From assembly GCA_024280885.1 (NCBI GenBank), contig JAJRPF010000014.1, positions 1 through 64,000 on the forward strand: a stretch of DNA of 64,000 nucleotides, given 5' to 3'. Of this stretch, positions 52,035 to 60,384 are shown in pieces. The translations under genes were made by a program, and so were the position numbers. This DNA is from Planctomycetota bacterium (GTDB lineage: Bacteria > Planctomycetota > JAJSAM01 > JAJVHW01). The notes under the pieces are model-generated. The model did no database searches. It had not been told where the DNA came from and saw only the letters and a list, made by a program, of their open reading frames with translations. Numbering within the stretch: position 1 is the first letter of the stretch; the number at the start of each line of letters is the position of its first letter.

Positions 52035-53989
52035 TGGAACCACTCGCGCTCTACGGCTACATCATCCTCTTCGCGCCTCTCGTCGCGACGGCCTTGATCA
52101 CGTGCTTCACGCTGAAGCACAAGGCCGTCTCGTCGTGGATCGCCATCGGCGGCATGCTGGTCGCCTTCGGTGCCAACGTCCTGGCGGCGATGCAGGTCTT
52201 CGGCGCCGACGCCAGCTTCGAGCCGGTCCACGAGATCGAGTGGCTGAGTGTCGGCCACGTCATGATCCCCTTCGGTGTGCAGATGGATGCTCTCAGCGTG
52301 ATGATGAGCCTCATCGTCACCGGCGTTGGGCTCTGCATCTTCGTCTTCTCGACGGGCTACATGAAGGGCGAGGACGGATGGAGCCGCTACTTCGCGTGTC
52401 TCTCGCTCTTCTCGTTCTCGATGCTCGGGATCGTGCTCAGCACGAACCTGATCCAGACCTTCATCTTCTGGGAACTCGTGGGCGTCAGCAGCTACGCGCT
52501 GATCGGCTACTACTTCCACAAGGACTCGGCTGTCGACGCGGGCAAGAAGGCGTTCCTCACGAACCGCATCGGCGACTTCGGGATGACGTGGGGCATCATT
52601 CTGCTCTTCTACACCTTGGTCGACACCCTCGGCTGGGAGCGCGCATCGTTCTCGTACGAGAAGCTGAAGCTGCTCTACCACGCGTCCGATCCGCTGATCG
52701 TGCAGGTGATGGCGGACCACTCCGGCACGCTGGCGCTCGCGACGCTGCTCATCTTCACCGGTGCCGTGGCGAAGTCCGCGCAGGTCCCGCTGCACGTCTG
52801 GCTGCCCGACGCGATGGAGGGGCCGACGCCCGTCTCCGCGCTCATGCACGCGGCCACGATGGTCGCCGCGGGTGTCTTCCTCGTCTGTCGCCTCTTCTTC
52901 ATGTTCGCGCCGTACGAGATCGCGCTCGGCGTCGTCGCCTGGATGGGCGGGATCACGGCGCTGCTTGCCGCGGGTGTGGCCTTTGTGCAGCACGACATCA
53001 AGAAGGTGCTCGCGTACTCGACGCTCTCGCAACTCGGCTACATGGTGCTCGCGCTCGGCATGGGAGCGCCCGCCGCTGCCATGTTCCACCTGACGACACA
53101 CGCGTTCTTCAAGGCGCTGCTCTTCCTCGGTTCGGGCTCCGTGATCTACGGCTGCCACCACGAGCAGGACATGCGCAAGATGGGCGGGCTACGTAAGACG
53201 ATGCCCGTCACGTTCTGGACGTTCATGATCGGTACCGCAGCACTCGCAGGCATCGCGCCCTTCTCGGGCTTCTGGTCGAAGGACGCGATCCTGAGCGCCG
53301 CGAGCGTCGGCCACGTGCCAGGCGCCCCGATCCTCTATGGCATGGGCGTGCTCGTCGCGCTGATGACCGCGGCGTACATGGGGCGCTGTGTCATCCTCAC
53401 GTTCTTCGGTGAGTATCGCGGTCACGCGAAGCCGCACGAGTCGCCGGTGTCGATGACAGGGCCGCTCGTCGTTCTCGCGACCGCCAGCGTGTTTGCGGGC
53501 GTGCTGTCGATCCCGAAGGGCATCAGCGAACACGGCGGTTGGCTGGAGCACGCGCTGGTGGGCGCGACGACGGCCCCGGTGTGGTTCCCCGGAATGCACG
53601 AAGAGGTGTTCCTCCCGTCGGTCGCGATCGTAGGCACTGTGGCGGCTCTCTTCGGTCTCTTCCTCGCGTACATGTTCTATGCGAAGAAGGCATGGTCGAT
53701 CGACTCGTTCGTCGCGGCGGTCAAGCCGCTGCACACGCTGCTCGAGAAGAAGTACTACTTCGACGAGGCGTATCTCTGGCTCGTCGCGAACGTGCAACAG
53801 ACCATCGCCGAGACGTGCGGCTTCATCGAGGTTCACGTGCTGCGACGGATCGTCGACGCCGTTGCTGGCACCACGCGATGGTTCGGTGGACAGGTTCGAC
53901 TACTGCTCGACGGACACCTGCACCGCTACGTCACACTCGCGCTCTTCGGCGCGGTCGTGATCATTGCGGCCGTCCTGGTGGGGAACTGA
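52034..53989 (+). CDS. nuoL: NADH-quinone oxidoreductase subunit L
   Basis: 651 aa antiporter-like proton-pumping subunit. It has about 16 helices and the conserved FIFWELVGVSSYALIGYYF, FTGAVAKSAQVPLHVWLPDAMEGPTPVSALMHAATMVAAGVFLVCR and FTTHAFFKALLFLGSG (here LTTHAFF) cores with the essential Lys and Glu. The long lateral helix region and C-terminal anchor are present. Confidence 0.97.
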   Translation: MEPLALYGYIILFAPLVATALITCFTLKHKAVSSWIAIGGMLVAFGANVLAAMQVFGADASFEPVHEIEWLSVGHVMIPFGVQMDALSVMMSLIVTGVGLCIFVFSTGYMKGEDGWSRYFACLSLFSFSMLGIVLSTNLIQTFIFWELVGVSSYALIGYYFHKDSAVDAGKKAFLTNRIGDFGMTWGIILLFYTLVDTLGWERASFSYEKLKLLYHASDPLIVQVMADHSGTLALATLLIFTGAVAKSAQVPLHVWLPDAMEGPTPVSALMHAATMVAAGVFLVCRLFFMFAPYEIALGVVAWMGGITALLAAGVAFVQHDIKKVLAYSTLSQLGYMVLALGMGAPAAAMFHLTTHAFFKALLFLGSGSVIYGCHHEQDMRKMGGLRKTMPVTFWTFMIGTAALAGIAPFSGFWSKDAILSAASVGHVPGAPILYGMGVLVALMTAAYMGRCVILTFFGEYRGHAKPHESPVSMTGPLVVLATASVFAGVLSIPKGISEHGGWLEHALVGATTAPVWFPGMHEEVFLPSVAIVGTVAALFGLFLAYMFYAKKAWSIDSFVAAVKPLHTLLEKKYYFDEAYLWLVANVQQTIAETCGFIEVHVLRRIVDAVAGTTRWFGGQVRLLLDGHLHRYVTLALFGAVVIIAAVLVGN

Positions 53990-53990
53990 G

Positions 53991-55655
53991 ATGGACCTAC
54001 TCACACTTCTGGTGGTGGTCCCGCTCCTCGCTGCGGGGGTGCTCGTCTTCGTTCCGGCGAAGGCCGAGAAGGCGATCCGCTGGACCGCGATCGGCGCCGC
54101 GACCATCACTCTCGGTATCGGGATCTGGTTCTTTCACCTGGCGCTCACCGGCGGCGAAGCGGCTCTGACCGAGTACACCGCCAGTTTGCCGCGCATCCCG
54201 TGGGTGCAGAGCGTCGGCATCACATGGGCGGTGGGCATCGACGGCATGTCCGTCGCGATGATCCTGCTCAACTCGCTCGTGCTCTTCACGGCGTGCATGG
54301 TCTCAGCGCATGCGATCCAAGATCGGGTGAAGGAGTACTTCATCCTCTTCCTTGCCCTCGGCGCGGGCGTCTACGGCGTCTTCATCGTGAAGGACATGTT
54401 CTTCATGTACTTCGCGTTCGAGTTGGCCGTCGTGCCGATGTACTTGCTCATCGGCTGCTGGGGCAGCCCGAAGGACCGCGAGTACGCGGCGATGAAGCTG
54501 ACGCTCTTCCTGACCGCGGGCGCGCTCGTCGCACTGGTCGGCATCCTGTTGCTCTACTTCAAGACGTGGGACTTCCTGCGTCTGACCGACCCGAACGCCA
54601 TGCCGTCGTTCCACCTCGACGACGTGATCGCCGCGGCGGATTCCGGCTACTTCTCGAGCGCGTTCCAGAAGAAGACGTTCGTCTTCCTCTTCCTCGGCTT
54701 CGGCGCCATCATCCCGATGTGGCCGCTCCACACGTGGAGCCCGATCGGTCACGCGGCGGCGCCCGCTGCCGGTTCGATGATGCACGCGGGCGTGCTCATG
54801 AAGCTCGGCTCGTACGCCATCTTGCGCGTCGCTTTCCCGGCATGCCCCGAAGGCGCGGCATACTGGCTCCCGTGGGTGGCCACGATCGCAATGGCGAATA
54901 TCGTCTACGGCGGCTACGTCGCGATGGCGCAGAAGGACGTGAAGTTCGTCATCGGCTTCTCGTCATCATCGCACATGGGCTACACGTTGCTCGGCATCGC
55001 GTCGGTCACCGTGATGGGCGTCAGCGGCGCCGTCTTCCTCATGTTCGCGCACGGCGTCATGACGGCTCTGACCTTCGGTTTGATCGGCTTCTTCTACGAT
55101 CAGACGCATGATCGCTACATCCCGAATCTCGGCGGACTGGCGCACCAGATGCCGTTCGTCGGAACGTGCTTCGCTCTCGCCACCATGGCGAGCGCAGGCG
55201 TGCCGGGCTTCGCGAACTTCGCGAGTGAGCTCATGGTCATGCTGGGCGCATGGGAGGCCGGCTATAAGGTGCAGGCCGTCATCGCGATCTTCGGCGTGGT
55301 CATCACCGCCGTGTACTTGCTGCGTGCTCTCGCCGACGTCTTCTTCCGCGCCCGCAAGGAGCGCTGGGACAAGTTGAAGGATGCGCGCGGGCCGTTCCAG
55401 CGCTCGCCGTTCATCCTGCTCATCGTCGTCTTGCTGGCATTCGGGATGTACCCGAAGCCGATGATCGACATCATCAAGGCAGGCGTGGAGCCGATCGTGC
55501 GGCCCGTGCGGCGCGCCCAGGGGCATGTCGTCGACAGGGATACCGGCGCCGTCGACATGCGAGGAGTCGACTCCGGGTTGGACGGCGAGATCGACACGGG
55601 GAACGCTCCATCCGAACGCGGGCCACGGCAGCAGCGACGCAGAGAGGGGAGGTAG
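53991..55655 (+). CDS. nuoM: NADH-quinone oxidoreductase subunit M
   Basis: 554 aa antiporter-like proton-pumping subunit with YFAFELAVVPMYLLIGCWG (key Glu), PMWPLHTWSPIGHAAAPAAGSMMHAGVLMKLGSYAILR and GFSSSSHMGYTLLGIAS. After the last helix there is a charged C-terminal tail of about 50 residues (RPVRRAQGHVVDRDTG...RQQRRREGR) that is not part of the core family. Confidence 0.96.
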   Translation: MDLLTLLVVVPLLAAGVLVFVPAKAEKAIRWTAIGAATITLGIGIWFFHLALTGGEAALTEYTASLPRIPWVQSVGITWAVGIDGMSVAMILLNSLVLFTACMVSAHAIQDRVKEYFILFLALGAGVYGVFIVKDMFFMYFAFELAVVPMYLLIGCWGSPKDREYAAMKLTLFLTAGALVALVGILLLYFKTWDFLRLTDPNAMPSFHLDDVIAAADSGYFSSAFQKKTFVFLFLGFGAIIPMWPLHTWSPIGHAAAPAAGSMMHAGVLMKLGSYAILRVAFPACPEGAAYWLPWVATIAMANIVYGGYVAMAQKDVKFVIGFSSSSHMGYTLLGIASVTVMGVSGAVFLMFAHGVMTALTFGLIGFFYDQTHDRYIPNLGGLAHQMPFVGTCFALATMASAGVPGFANFASELMVMLGAWEAGYKVQAVIAIFGVVITAVYLLRALADVFFRARKERWDKLKDARGPFQRSPFILLIVVLLAFGMYPKPMIDIIKAGVEPIVRPVRRAQGHVVDRDTGAVDMRGVDSGLDGEIDTGNAPSERGPRQQRRREGR

Positions 55656-55657
55656 TC

Positions 55658-57124
55658 ATGGACAAGCTGAACCTCATCCTGCTCGTGCCCGAACTCCTCG
55701 CCGTTGCCGCTGGCATCGGAGTGATGCTCTGGGACCTGTGGCTCCCGCGCGAAAAGAAGATCGCACTCTCGACCGCGTCGATGGTCGCCGCCGTCGTGCT
55801 CTTCCTCTCGACGTTCATCCCTGCGGTCGCCGAGGGCGGCCACGCGATGGGGGGGACGTTCCTCGTTGACGGCATGGCGCTGCTCATGAAGCGCGCATTC
55901 GCCGTCACGGCGTTGTTCGTCTTCCTGATTTCGCGCGAGTACGTCGAGGACCTAGAGCGCGGACAGGGCGAGTTCTACACGCTGTGTCTGCTCGCGCTCT
56001 CCGGCATGTTCCTCTGCGCGAGCGTCAACGACTTCATGTCGCTCTTCGTCGCGCTCGAGGTCGTCACCGTCTCGTTCTTCGTACTGGTCGCGTTCAAGCG
56101 TCGCAGCACGAAGTCCGTCGAGGCAGGACTCAAACTGCTCGTGATCGGATCGGTCTCGGCGGCGTTGCTGCTCTACGGCATCGCGTTCGTCTACGGCGCG
56201 ACGGGGACCGTCTTCTTCGACGAATTGCGCGCCGACGTCGTGGCCCCCGATTTCATCGTCTCGACCGAGCTCGTCATCGGGCTCTTCCTGATCTTCCTCG
56301 GTCTCGGGTTCAAGACCTCGGCCGTGCCGATGCACGTCTGGGTGCCCGACGTGTACGAGGGCGCGCCGACGCCGGTCACGGCCTTCATGTCCGTTGGTTC
56401 AAAGCTCGCCGGGTTCGTCCTGATGTTGCGCGTTCTCGAGGTCTTCGGTCGCTCCGCGGCGATCGCTGCCGAGCTGACGCCGTTCCTCGCGCTCATCGGC
56501 GCGCTCACGCTCTTCTACGGCAACCTGGGCGCGATCCCGCAGACCAACATCAAGCGGCTCATGGGCTACTCGTCGATCGGCCAGTGCGGCTACATCCTGC
56601 TCGGCATTGCAGCGGCGTGGACCATGGGCATGTCCGGCGCGCTCTTCTACATGGTGTCGTACGTCTTCACGAACATGCTGGTCTTCGGCGTCATCGTGTA
56701 CGTAGCGCGTGCGACGAAGAGTCATGATCTCGACGACTATTCCGGACTCGCGCGGAGCAATCCGATGCTCTGTGCCGCCATGACAATCGGCCTGCTCTCG
56801 CTGGCCGGAGTGCCGCCCCTGATGGGCTTTGTCGGTAAACTACTGCTGCTCGGTTCGGCGTTTGGCAGCCCGGAATTGCACTGGCTCGTGTACGTCGGTC
56901 TGATCAACGTCGTGATCGCGATGTACTACTACCTGTGCGTGATCAAGCGCATGTGGATACATGATGCACGTAGTCCTGCGAAGCCGGTGGCCCCCATGCG
57001 TGTGAAGATTGCGTTGGGGATCTCGGTCTTGATCCTGCTGGCAGGTGGTTTCGCGCCGCAGATCCTCGAGGGGCTCACGGCGCCGGCAGCCGCAGAACTG
57101 GGACTGCCGTCACGTCCGCGGTGA
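55658..57124 (+). CDS. nuoN: NADH-quinone oxidoreductase subunit N
   Basis: 488 aa, about 14 helices. FMSLFVALEVVTVSFFVLVAFKR, FKTSAVPMHVWVPDVYEGAPTPVTAFMSVGSKLAGFVLMLR and GYSSIGQCGYILLGIAA carry the proton-path residues. It completes the nuoA-N set. No terminator hairpin stands out right after its stop. Confidence 0.97.
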   Translation: MDKLNLILLVPELLAVAAGIGVMLWDLWLPREKKIALSTASMVAAVVLFLSTFIPAVAEGGHAMGGTFLVDGMALLMKRAFAVTALFVFLISREYVEDLERGQGEFYTLCLLALSGMFLCASVNDFMSLFVALEVVTVSFFVLVAFKRRSTKSVEAGLKLLVIGSVSAALLLYGIAFVYGATGTVFFDELRADVVAPDFIVSTELVIGLFLIFLGLGFKTSAVPMHVWVPDVYEGAPTPVTAFMSVGSKLAGFVLMLRVLEVFGRSAAIAAELTPFLALIGALTLFYGNLGAIPQTNIKRLMGYSSIGQCGYILLGIAAAWTMGMSGALFYMVSYVFTNMLVFGVIVYVARATKSHDLDDYSGLARSNPMLCAAMTIGLLSLAGVPPLMGFVGKLLLLGSAFGSPELHWLVYVGLINVVIAMYYYLCVIKRMWIHDARSPAKPVAPMRVKIALGISVLILLAGGFAPQILEGLTAPAAAELGLPSRPR

Positions 57125-57231
57125 GCGACTGCGGCATTCTCGCCGTCTCCGAGAATGTCACGAAGCTGACGGAACTCTGCGCCATTGATGAGTGGACGAT
57201 GATTGAGGTGTTACGGAATCGTGACACCCCC

Positions 57232-57259
57232 TTGACACACGACGAACGATTCGTAGCAT
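57232..57259 (+). promoter_or_regulatory. Sigma-70-type promoter for the ferritin-like gene
   Basis: A consensus -35, TTGACA (57232-57237), is followed after 16 bases by TAGCAT (57254-57259), four of six matches to TATAAT. It lies about 165 bases upstream of the ferritin-like gene in a locally less GC-rich stretch. The remainder of 57125-57231 contains only a short GTG frame, which I do not accept. Confidence 0.55.
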
Positions 57260-57425
57260 TCGAGCTTCGTCCTAGGGCACCGGCGGGGCATCGCCGGGGG
57301 CGAAGACATACCGAAGAGCGGACTCAGCCGCGGTCTGGAACCACCGGATTGACCCCGACGGGGTTGGTCCATCGATCCGGAAGATCGGGCTGAAACAGTC
57401 GAAAGGCTGAGAAGGAGGGCACTGG
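57260..57425 (+). other. Long, possibly structured 5' leader
   Basis: The predicted transcript leader is about 160 bases and contains ACCCCGACGGGGT (57354-57366), a small perfect hairpin, plus GGCACCGGCGGGGCATCGCC and CAGTCGAAAGGCTGAGAAGG segments that can form further stems. It ends in the ribosome site AAGGAGGG six bases before the ATG. I do not recognise a known riboswitch class. Confidence 0.35.
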
Positions 57426-57923
57426 ATGGAGTCTCTTGAGATCGCGCGTGCGCGCGTTGTGCTAGATCGACTGGCCGACGAGAAGGAGATCGCGCAGAAC
57501 TTCTTCAACAAGGTCGGTGAGCGCTTGGAAGACGTGGACAAGCGCCGCTGGTTCCGGCGGATGGGTCAGGACGAGAAGGATCAACGCAAGATCCTGATCA
57601 AGCATCGCAAGGAACTCTGCCGTGACGTCATCGGCGACGGTCCCGAGCTTCCGGTCTCGGCCGGCCACGTGATCCTCGCGGAGATCACTGACCAGACGGG
57701 TCACGAGTACGTCGGACTCTTGCGCATCGCCGTTCGCGCCGCCGAGGATGCGCGTCTCTTCTGCGACCGCGCATCCGATCTGATCGGTGACCGTTCGTGC
57801 CGCATCTTTCTCAAGATCCTCGTCGAGGAGAGTCGCTCGCATCGCGATGAACTCCGTCTCGAGTTGCGAGCCGAGGAGCGTCGCATCGCCGTCGAGGCGG
57901 GCACCGAAGTCGAAGCCGCCTGA
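57426..57923 (+). CDS. Ferritin-like (rubrerythrin-fold) protein with altered metal ligands
   Basis: 165 aa, predicted four-helix bundle in two halves. The first half, ADEKEIAQNFFNKVGERL and RRMGQDEKDQRKIL, aligns with the ExxxxEFY and EExxH helices of rubrerythrins, with the His replaced by Gln. The second half, RAAEDARLFCDRASDLIG and LVEESRSHRDEL, keeps the Glu of AAED and the His but has Ser at the ligand Glu. No rubredoxin domain. Metal binding is therefore uncertain; family identity rests on the helical register. It has its own promoter and terminator. Confidence 0.6.
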   Translation: MESLEIARARVVLDRLADEKEIAQNFFNKVGERLEDVDKRRWFRRMGQDEKDQRKILIKHRKELCRDVIGDGPELPVSAGHVILAEITDQTGHEYVGLLRIAVRAAEDARLFCDRASDLIGDRSCRIFLKILVEESRSHRDELRLELRAEERRIAVEAGTEVEAA

Positions 57924-57943
57924 GGTCGACCTCTCCACAATCA

Positions 57944-57976
57944 CGAGGCCCTGCTGCTCTTCGCGGCAGGGCCTCG
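57944..57976 (+). terminator. Terminator hairpin after the ferritin-like gene
   Basis: CGAGGCCCTGC (57944-57954) and GCAGGGCCTCG (57966-57976) form an 11-bp perfect stem, 20 bases after the stop codon. Only a weak T-rich tail (GATTCTCCGTTC) follows. Confidence 0.65.
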
Positions 57977-58040
57977 GCGATTCTCCGTTCACCGCGTGAA
58001 TTGCCGCGGGGCGCTGCCCGGTCTTCTCACCGTTCCTGCG

Positions 58041-58245
58041 CTAGCAGCCTGTCGGAGTAATCCATCGGAACCGGCGAACGTGCATTCGCGATCGAGTTCG
58101 AGAACGGTTGACTTCGCCCAGGAACGCCGCCCGCCGCACTTGCCAGGCTCGATGTTACTTCGGCAGGGACTTCGCCCGTGAAGCACGACGGACGACGCCC
58201 CTGGACGAATCCGGTCCTCGACGGATTACTCCGACAGGCTGCTAG
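58041..58245. mobile_element. 205-bp MITE-like element with 23-bp perfect terminal inverted repeats
   Basis: 58041-58063 and 58223-58245 are exact inverted repeats of 23 bases beginning CTAGCAGCCTGTCGGAG. The interior has no open frame of interest. The ends include palindromic CTAG, which could be target-site duplication. An 11-base match to the end sequence, CTAGCAGCCTG, occurs at 31999-32009. The size and structure fit a non-autonomous element mobilised by an IS elsewhere in the genome. Confidence 0.7.
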
Positions 58246-58318
58246 CTTTCGCGTATCACCTTGGTTGCCTGGCACGCGCAGCTGAGGGTCTCGGCGCAGC
58301 GTGCCCGAAGGAGGATCG

Positions 58319-59467
58319 ATGGCGGTTCCGGATCTTGTTGCGTTGCGGCGTTCGCTGCATTCCACCCCCGAATTGTCGCTCGTGGAGCACACGACGGCGG
58401 ATCGGATCGAGGGTTGGCTGACCGATCTCGGTCTGGCACCGAAGCGGGTTGCGAAGACGGGGATCACCGCGATGGTGCGCGGCGCGAAGCGCGGTCCCAC
58501 CATTCTGGCGCGCGCGGATATCGATGCGCTGCCCGTGACGGAGGCGACCGGCCTTGTGTTCGCGTCGCGCAACGCAGGCGTGATGCACGCGTGCGGTCAC
58601 GATTTCCACGCCGCCGGACTCGTGGAGGTCGCGCGTCGCCTTGCGGCCGATCCGCCTTCGCGTGGCAACGCGAAACTGCTCTTCCAGCCGGGAGAAGAGG
58701 GGGCCGGGGGCATGCAGTTGTGCATCGACGGAGGCGTTCTGCGGCGGCCCGATGTCTCGGCTGCTGTTGGTGTCCACGTCTGGCAGAGCGAGCGCGTCGG
58801 GAAGATCGGTCTGGTACGCGGCGCGTGCATGGCGGCGGTGGACGACTTCGAAGTGCGGATCGTCGGTCGCGGTGGGCATGCCGCCATGCCGCACAGGTCC
58901 GTCGACCCCGTGGTCGTTGCGGCGCACGTTGTGACGGCATTGCAGACCCTTGTCGCGCGCACTGTGAACCCGCTGGATACCGCCGTGGTCACCGTTGGCT
59001 CATTGCAGGCTGGAACAGCGTTCAACGTGATCCCGCCGGATGCGACGCTGAAGGGCACCGTGCGCACGTTCAGCGAACCGGTTCGCAAGCTCGTCGCTCG
59101 GCGCTTCAAGACGCTCGTGAAGAACGTCTGCCGTGGACTCGGCGCGACCGCCGAGATCGAATACCGGCACTTCCTGCCCGCGACGGTGAACGATCTCGCG
59201 ATGGTGGATCTCGCGTGGGGCGTCGCGGAGGAGATCGTCGGGAAGCGCAACGTCATCGAGGCCGAGCCCTCGATGGGCGGTGAAGACATGAGCTTGGCAC
59301 TGCGCGCGGTTCCGGGCGTCTTCGGGTTCATCGGCGGCGATAACGGCTCGAAGCAGACGTCGTATCCCCACCATCATCCGCGCTTCGACGTGGACGAGGC
59401 GTGTCTTCCGATCGGGGCCGCATTCATCGACGGCTTCGTACGGACGTTCCTCGAGCAGGCGTCATGA
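58319..59467 (+). CDS. M20-family amidohydrolase (hippurate/acyl-amino acid hydrolase type)
   Basis: 382 aa. The metal site is visible: the conserved MHACGHDFHAAGLV loop, GEEGAGG and the C-terminal H in YPHHHPRFDVDE; the dimerisation lid has GRGGHAAMPHRSVDPVV. These are typical of peptidase M20D enzymes (hippurate hydrolase, N-acetyl-diaminopimelate deacetylase, IAA-amino acid hydrolase). ATG 58319 is chosen because AGGAGG lies just before it. It ends with ATGA overlapping the aminotransferase gene, so the pair probably works on the same amino acid: deacylation then transamination. Confidence 0.88.
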   Translation: MAVPDLVALRRSLHSTPELSLVEHTTADRIEGWLTDLGLAPKRVAKTGITAMVRGAKRGPTILARADIDALPVTEATGLVFASRNAGVMHACGHDFHAAGLVEVARRLAADPPSRGNAKLLFQPGEEGAGGMQLCIDGGVLRRPDVSAAVGVHVWQSERVGKIGLVRGACMAAVDDFEVRIVGRGGHAAMPHRSVDPVVVAAHVVTALQTLVARTVNPLDTAVVTVGSLQAGTAFNVIPPDATLKGTVRTFSEPVRKLVARRFKTLVKNVCRGLGATAEIEYRHFLPATVNDLAMVDLAWGVAEEIVGKRNVIEAEPSMGGEDMSLALRAVPGVFGFIGGDNGSKQTSYPHHHPRFDVDEACLPIGAAFIDGFVRTFLEQAS

Positions 59468-60384
59468 CGCCCTCTCCCGGCACTGCGTCCGATCCTGGCA
59501 GTGTGCTCTACCCCGATGGGGCGGTGAGTGTGCACGGCGAAATCTCGTCGCTCGCGGATGCGTGTATCCCCGCGATGGATCACGGTTTCCTCTTCGGCGA
59601 TTCGGTCTACGAGGTCGTGCGGACACTCGCTGGCGACCCCCTCGCATGGCCGGAGCACTATGACCGGCTGCGTGCGTCGGCTACGTCGCTCTACATGGAA
59701 TTGCCATGGACGCGCGACGCGATCGGTGTGCGGATCGCGGCGACGATCTCCGCGACCGGATTGGAAGAATGCACGGTGCGAATGGTCGTCACGCGCGGCC
59801 CGGGGGCGATGTCGCTCCTACCCGATACATGCGATGGCCCGCGACTCGTGATCTACGTGCTGCCGCTGCGACTCCCGCCGCCCGAGCATCTGACGGACGG
59901 GATCCGCATCGCGGTGCCGTCGCGGTTGCGCAACGATCTCCGCGCATTGGCGCCGTCGGCCAAGACCGGCAACTACCTCAACAATCTGCTCGCGCTGATC
60001 GAGGCGCGACGGGCTGGCGGAGCCGACGCCGTCATGGTGAATACGTCGGGCCACGTCACCGAGGGCACGACGTCGAACGTCTTCTGGGTGCGCGACGGCG
60101 TCGTGCGCACCGCGTCACTCGACTGTGGGATCCTCTCCGGCATCACGCGTCACGAGTTGCTCGCGGAGATGCGTCGCGACGGCCTGACGGTCGAAGAGGG
60201 GAGCTTTCCGCTCGCGGATCTCACCGGCGCCGACGAGGCGTTCCTGACCGGCACCGTGCGCGGCGTCACTCCAGTGGTCGACATCGACGGGCAACGGATT
60301 GGCGCCGGGCGTCCCGGGCCGATCACGATGCGTGTGGCGGCACTCCTGCAGAAGACGCTGCGAGCGGCGCGCGGTCCCTGGTAG
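59464..60384 (+). CDS. Class IV PLP aminotransferase (IlvE / D-amino acid transaminase type)
   Basis: 306 aa. The fold-type IV features are DHGFLFGDSVYEVVRT, the catalytic Lys in APSAKTGNYLNNLLALIEARRAGGADAVMVN, and EGTTSNVFWVRDG with GILSGITRHELL. IlvE, D-alanine aminotransferase and aminodeoxychorismate lyase share these; the LFGDSVYE / YLNNLLA pair favours a branched-chain or D-amino acid transaminase. It is coupled to the M20 hydrolase (ATGA overlap), and its 3' end overlaps the convergent permease gene by 62 bases. Confidence 0.85.
   Translation: MTPSPGTASDPGSVLYPDGAVSVHGEISSLADACIPAMDHGFLFGDSVYEVVRTLAGDPLAWPEHYDRLRASATSLYMELPWTRDAIGVRIAATISATGLEECTVRMVVTRGPGAMSLLPDTCDGPRLVIYVLPLRLPPPEHLTDGIRIAVPSRLRNDLRALAPSAKTGNYLNNLLALIEARRAGGADAVMVNTSGHVTEGTTSNVFWVRDGVVRTASLDCGILSGITRHELLAEMRRDGLTVEEGSFPLADLTGADEAFLTGTVRGVTPVVDIDGQRIGAGRPGPITMRVAALLQKTLRAARGPW

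Noticed and set aside
57121-57393. 90-aa ORF after nuoN
   Set aside because: It covers the promoter and leader of the ferritin-like gene, starts inside the nuoN stop region and has an arginine-rich shadow-like composition.
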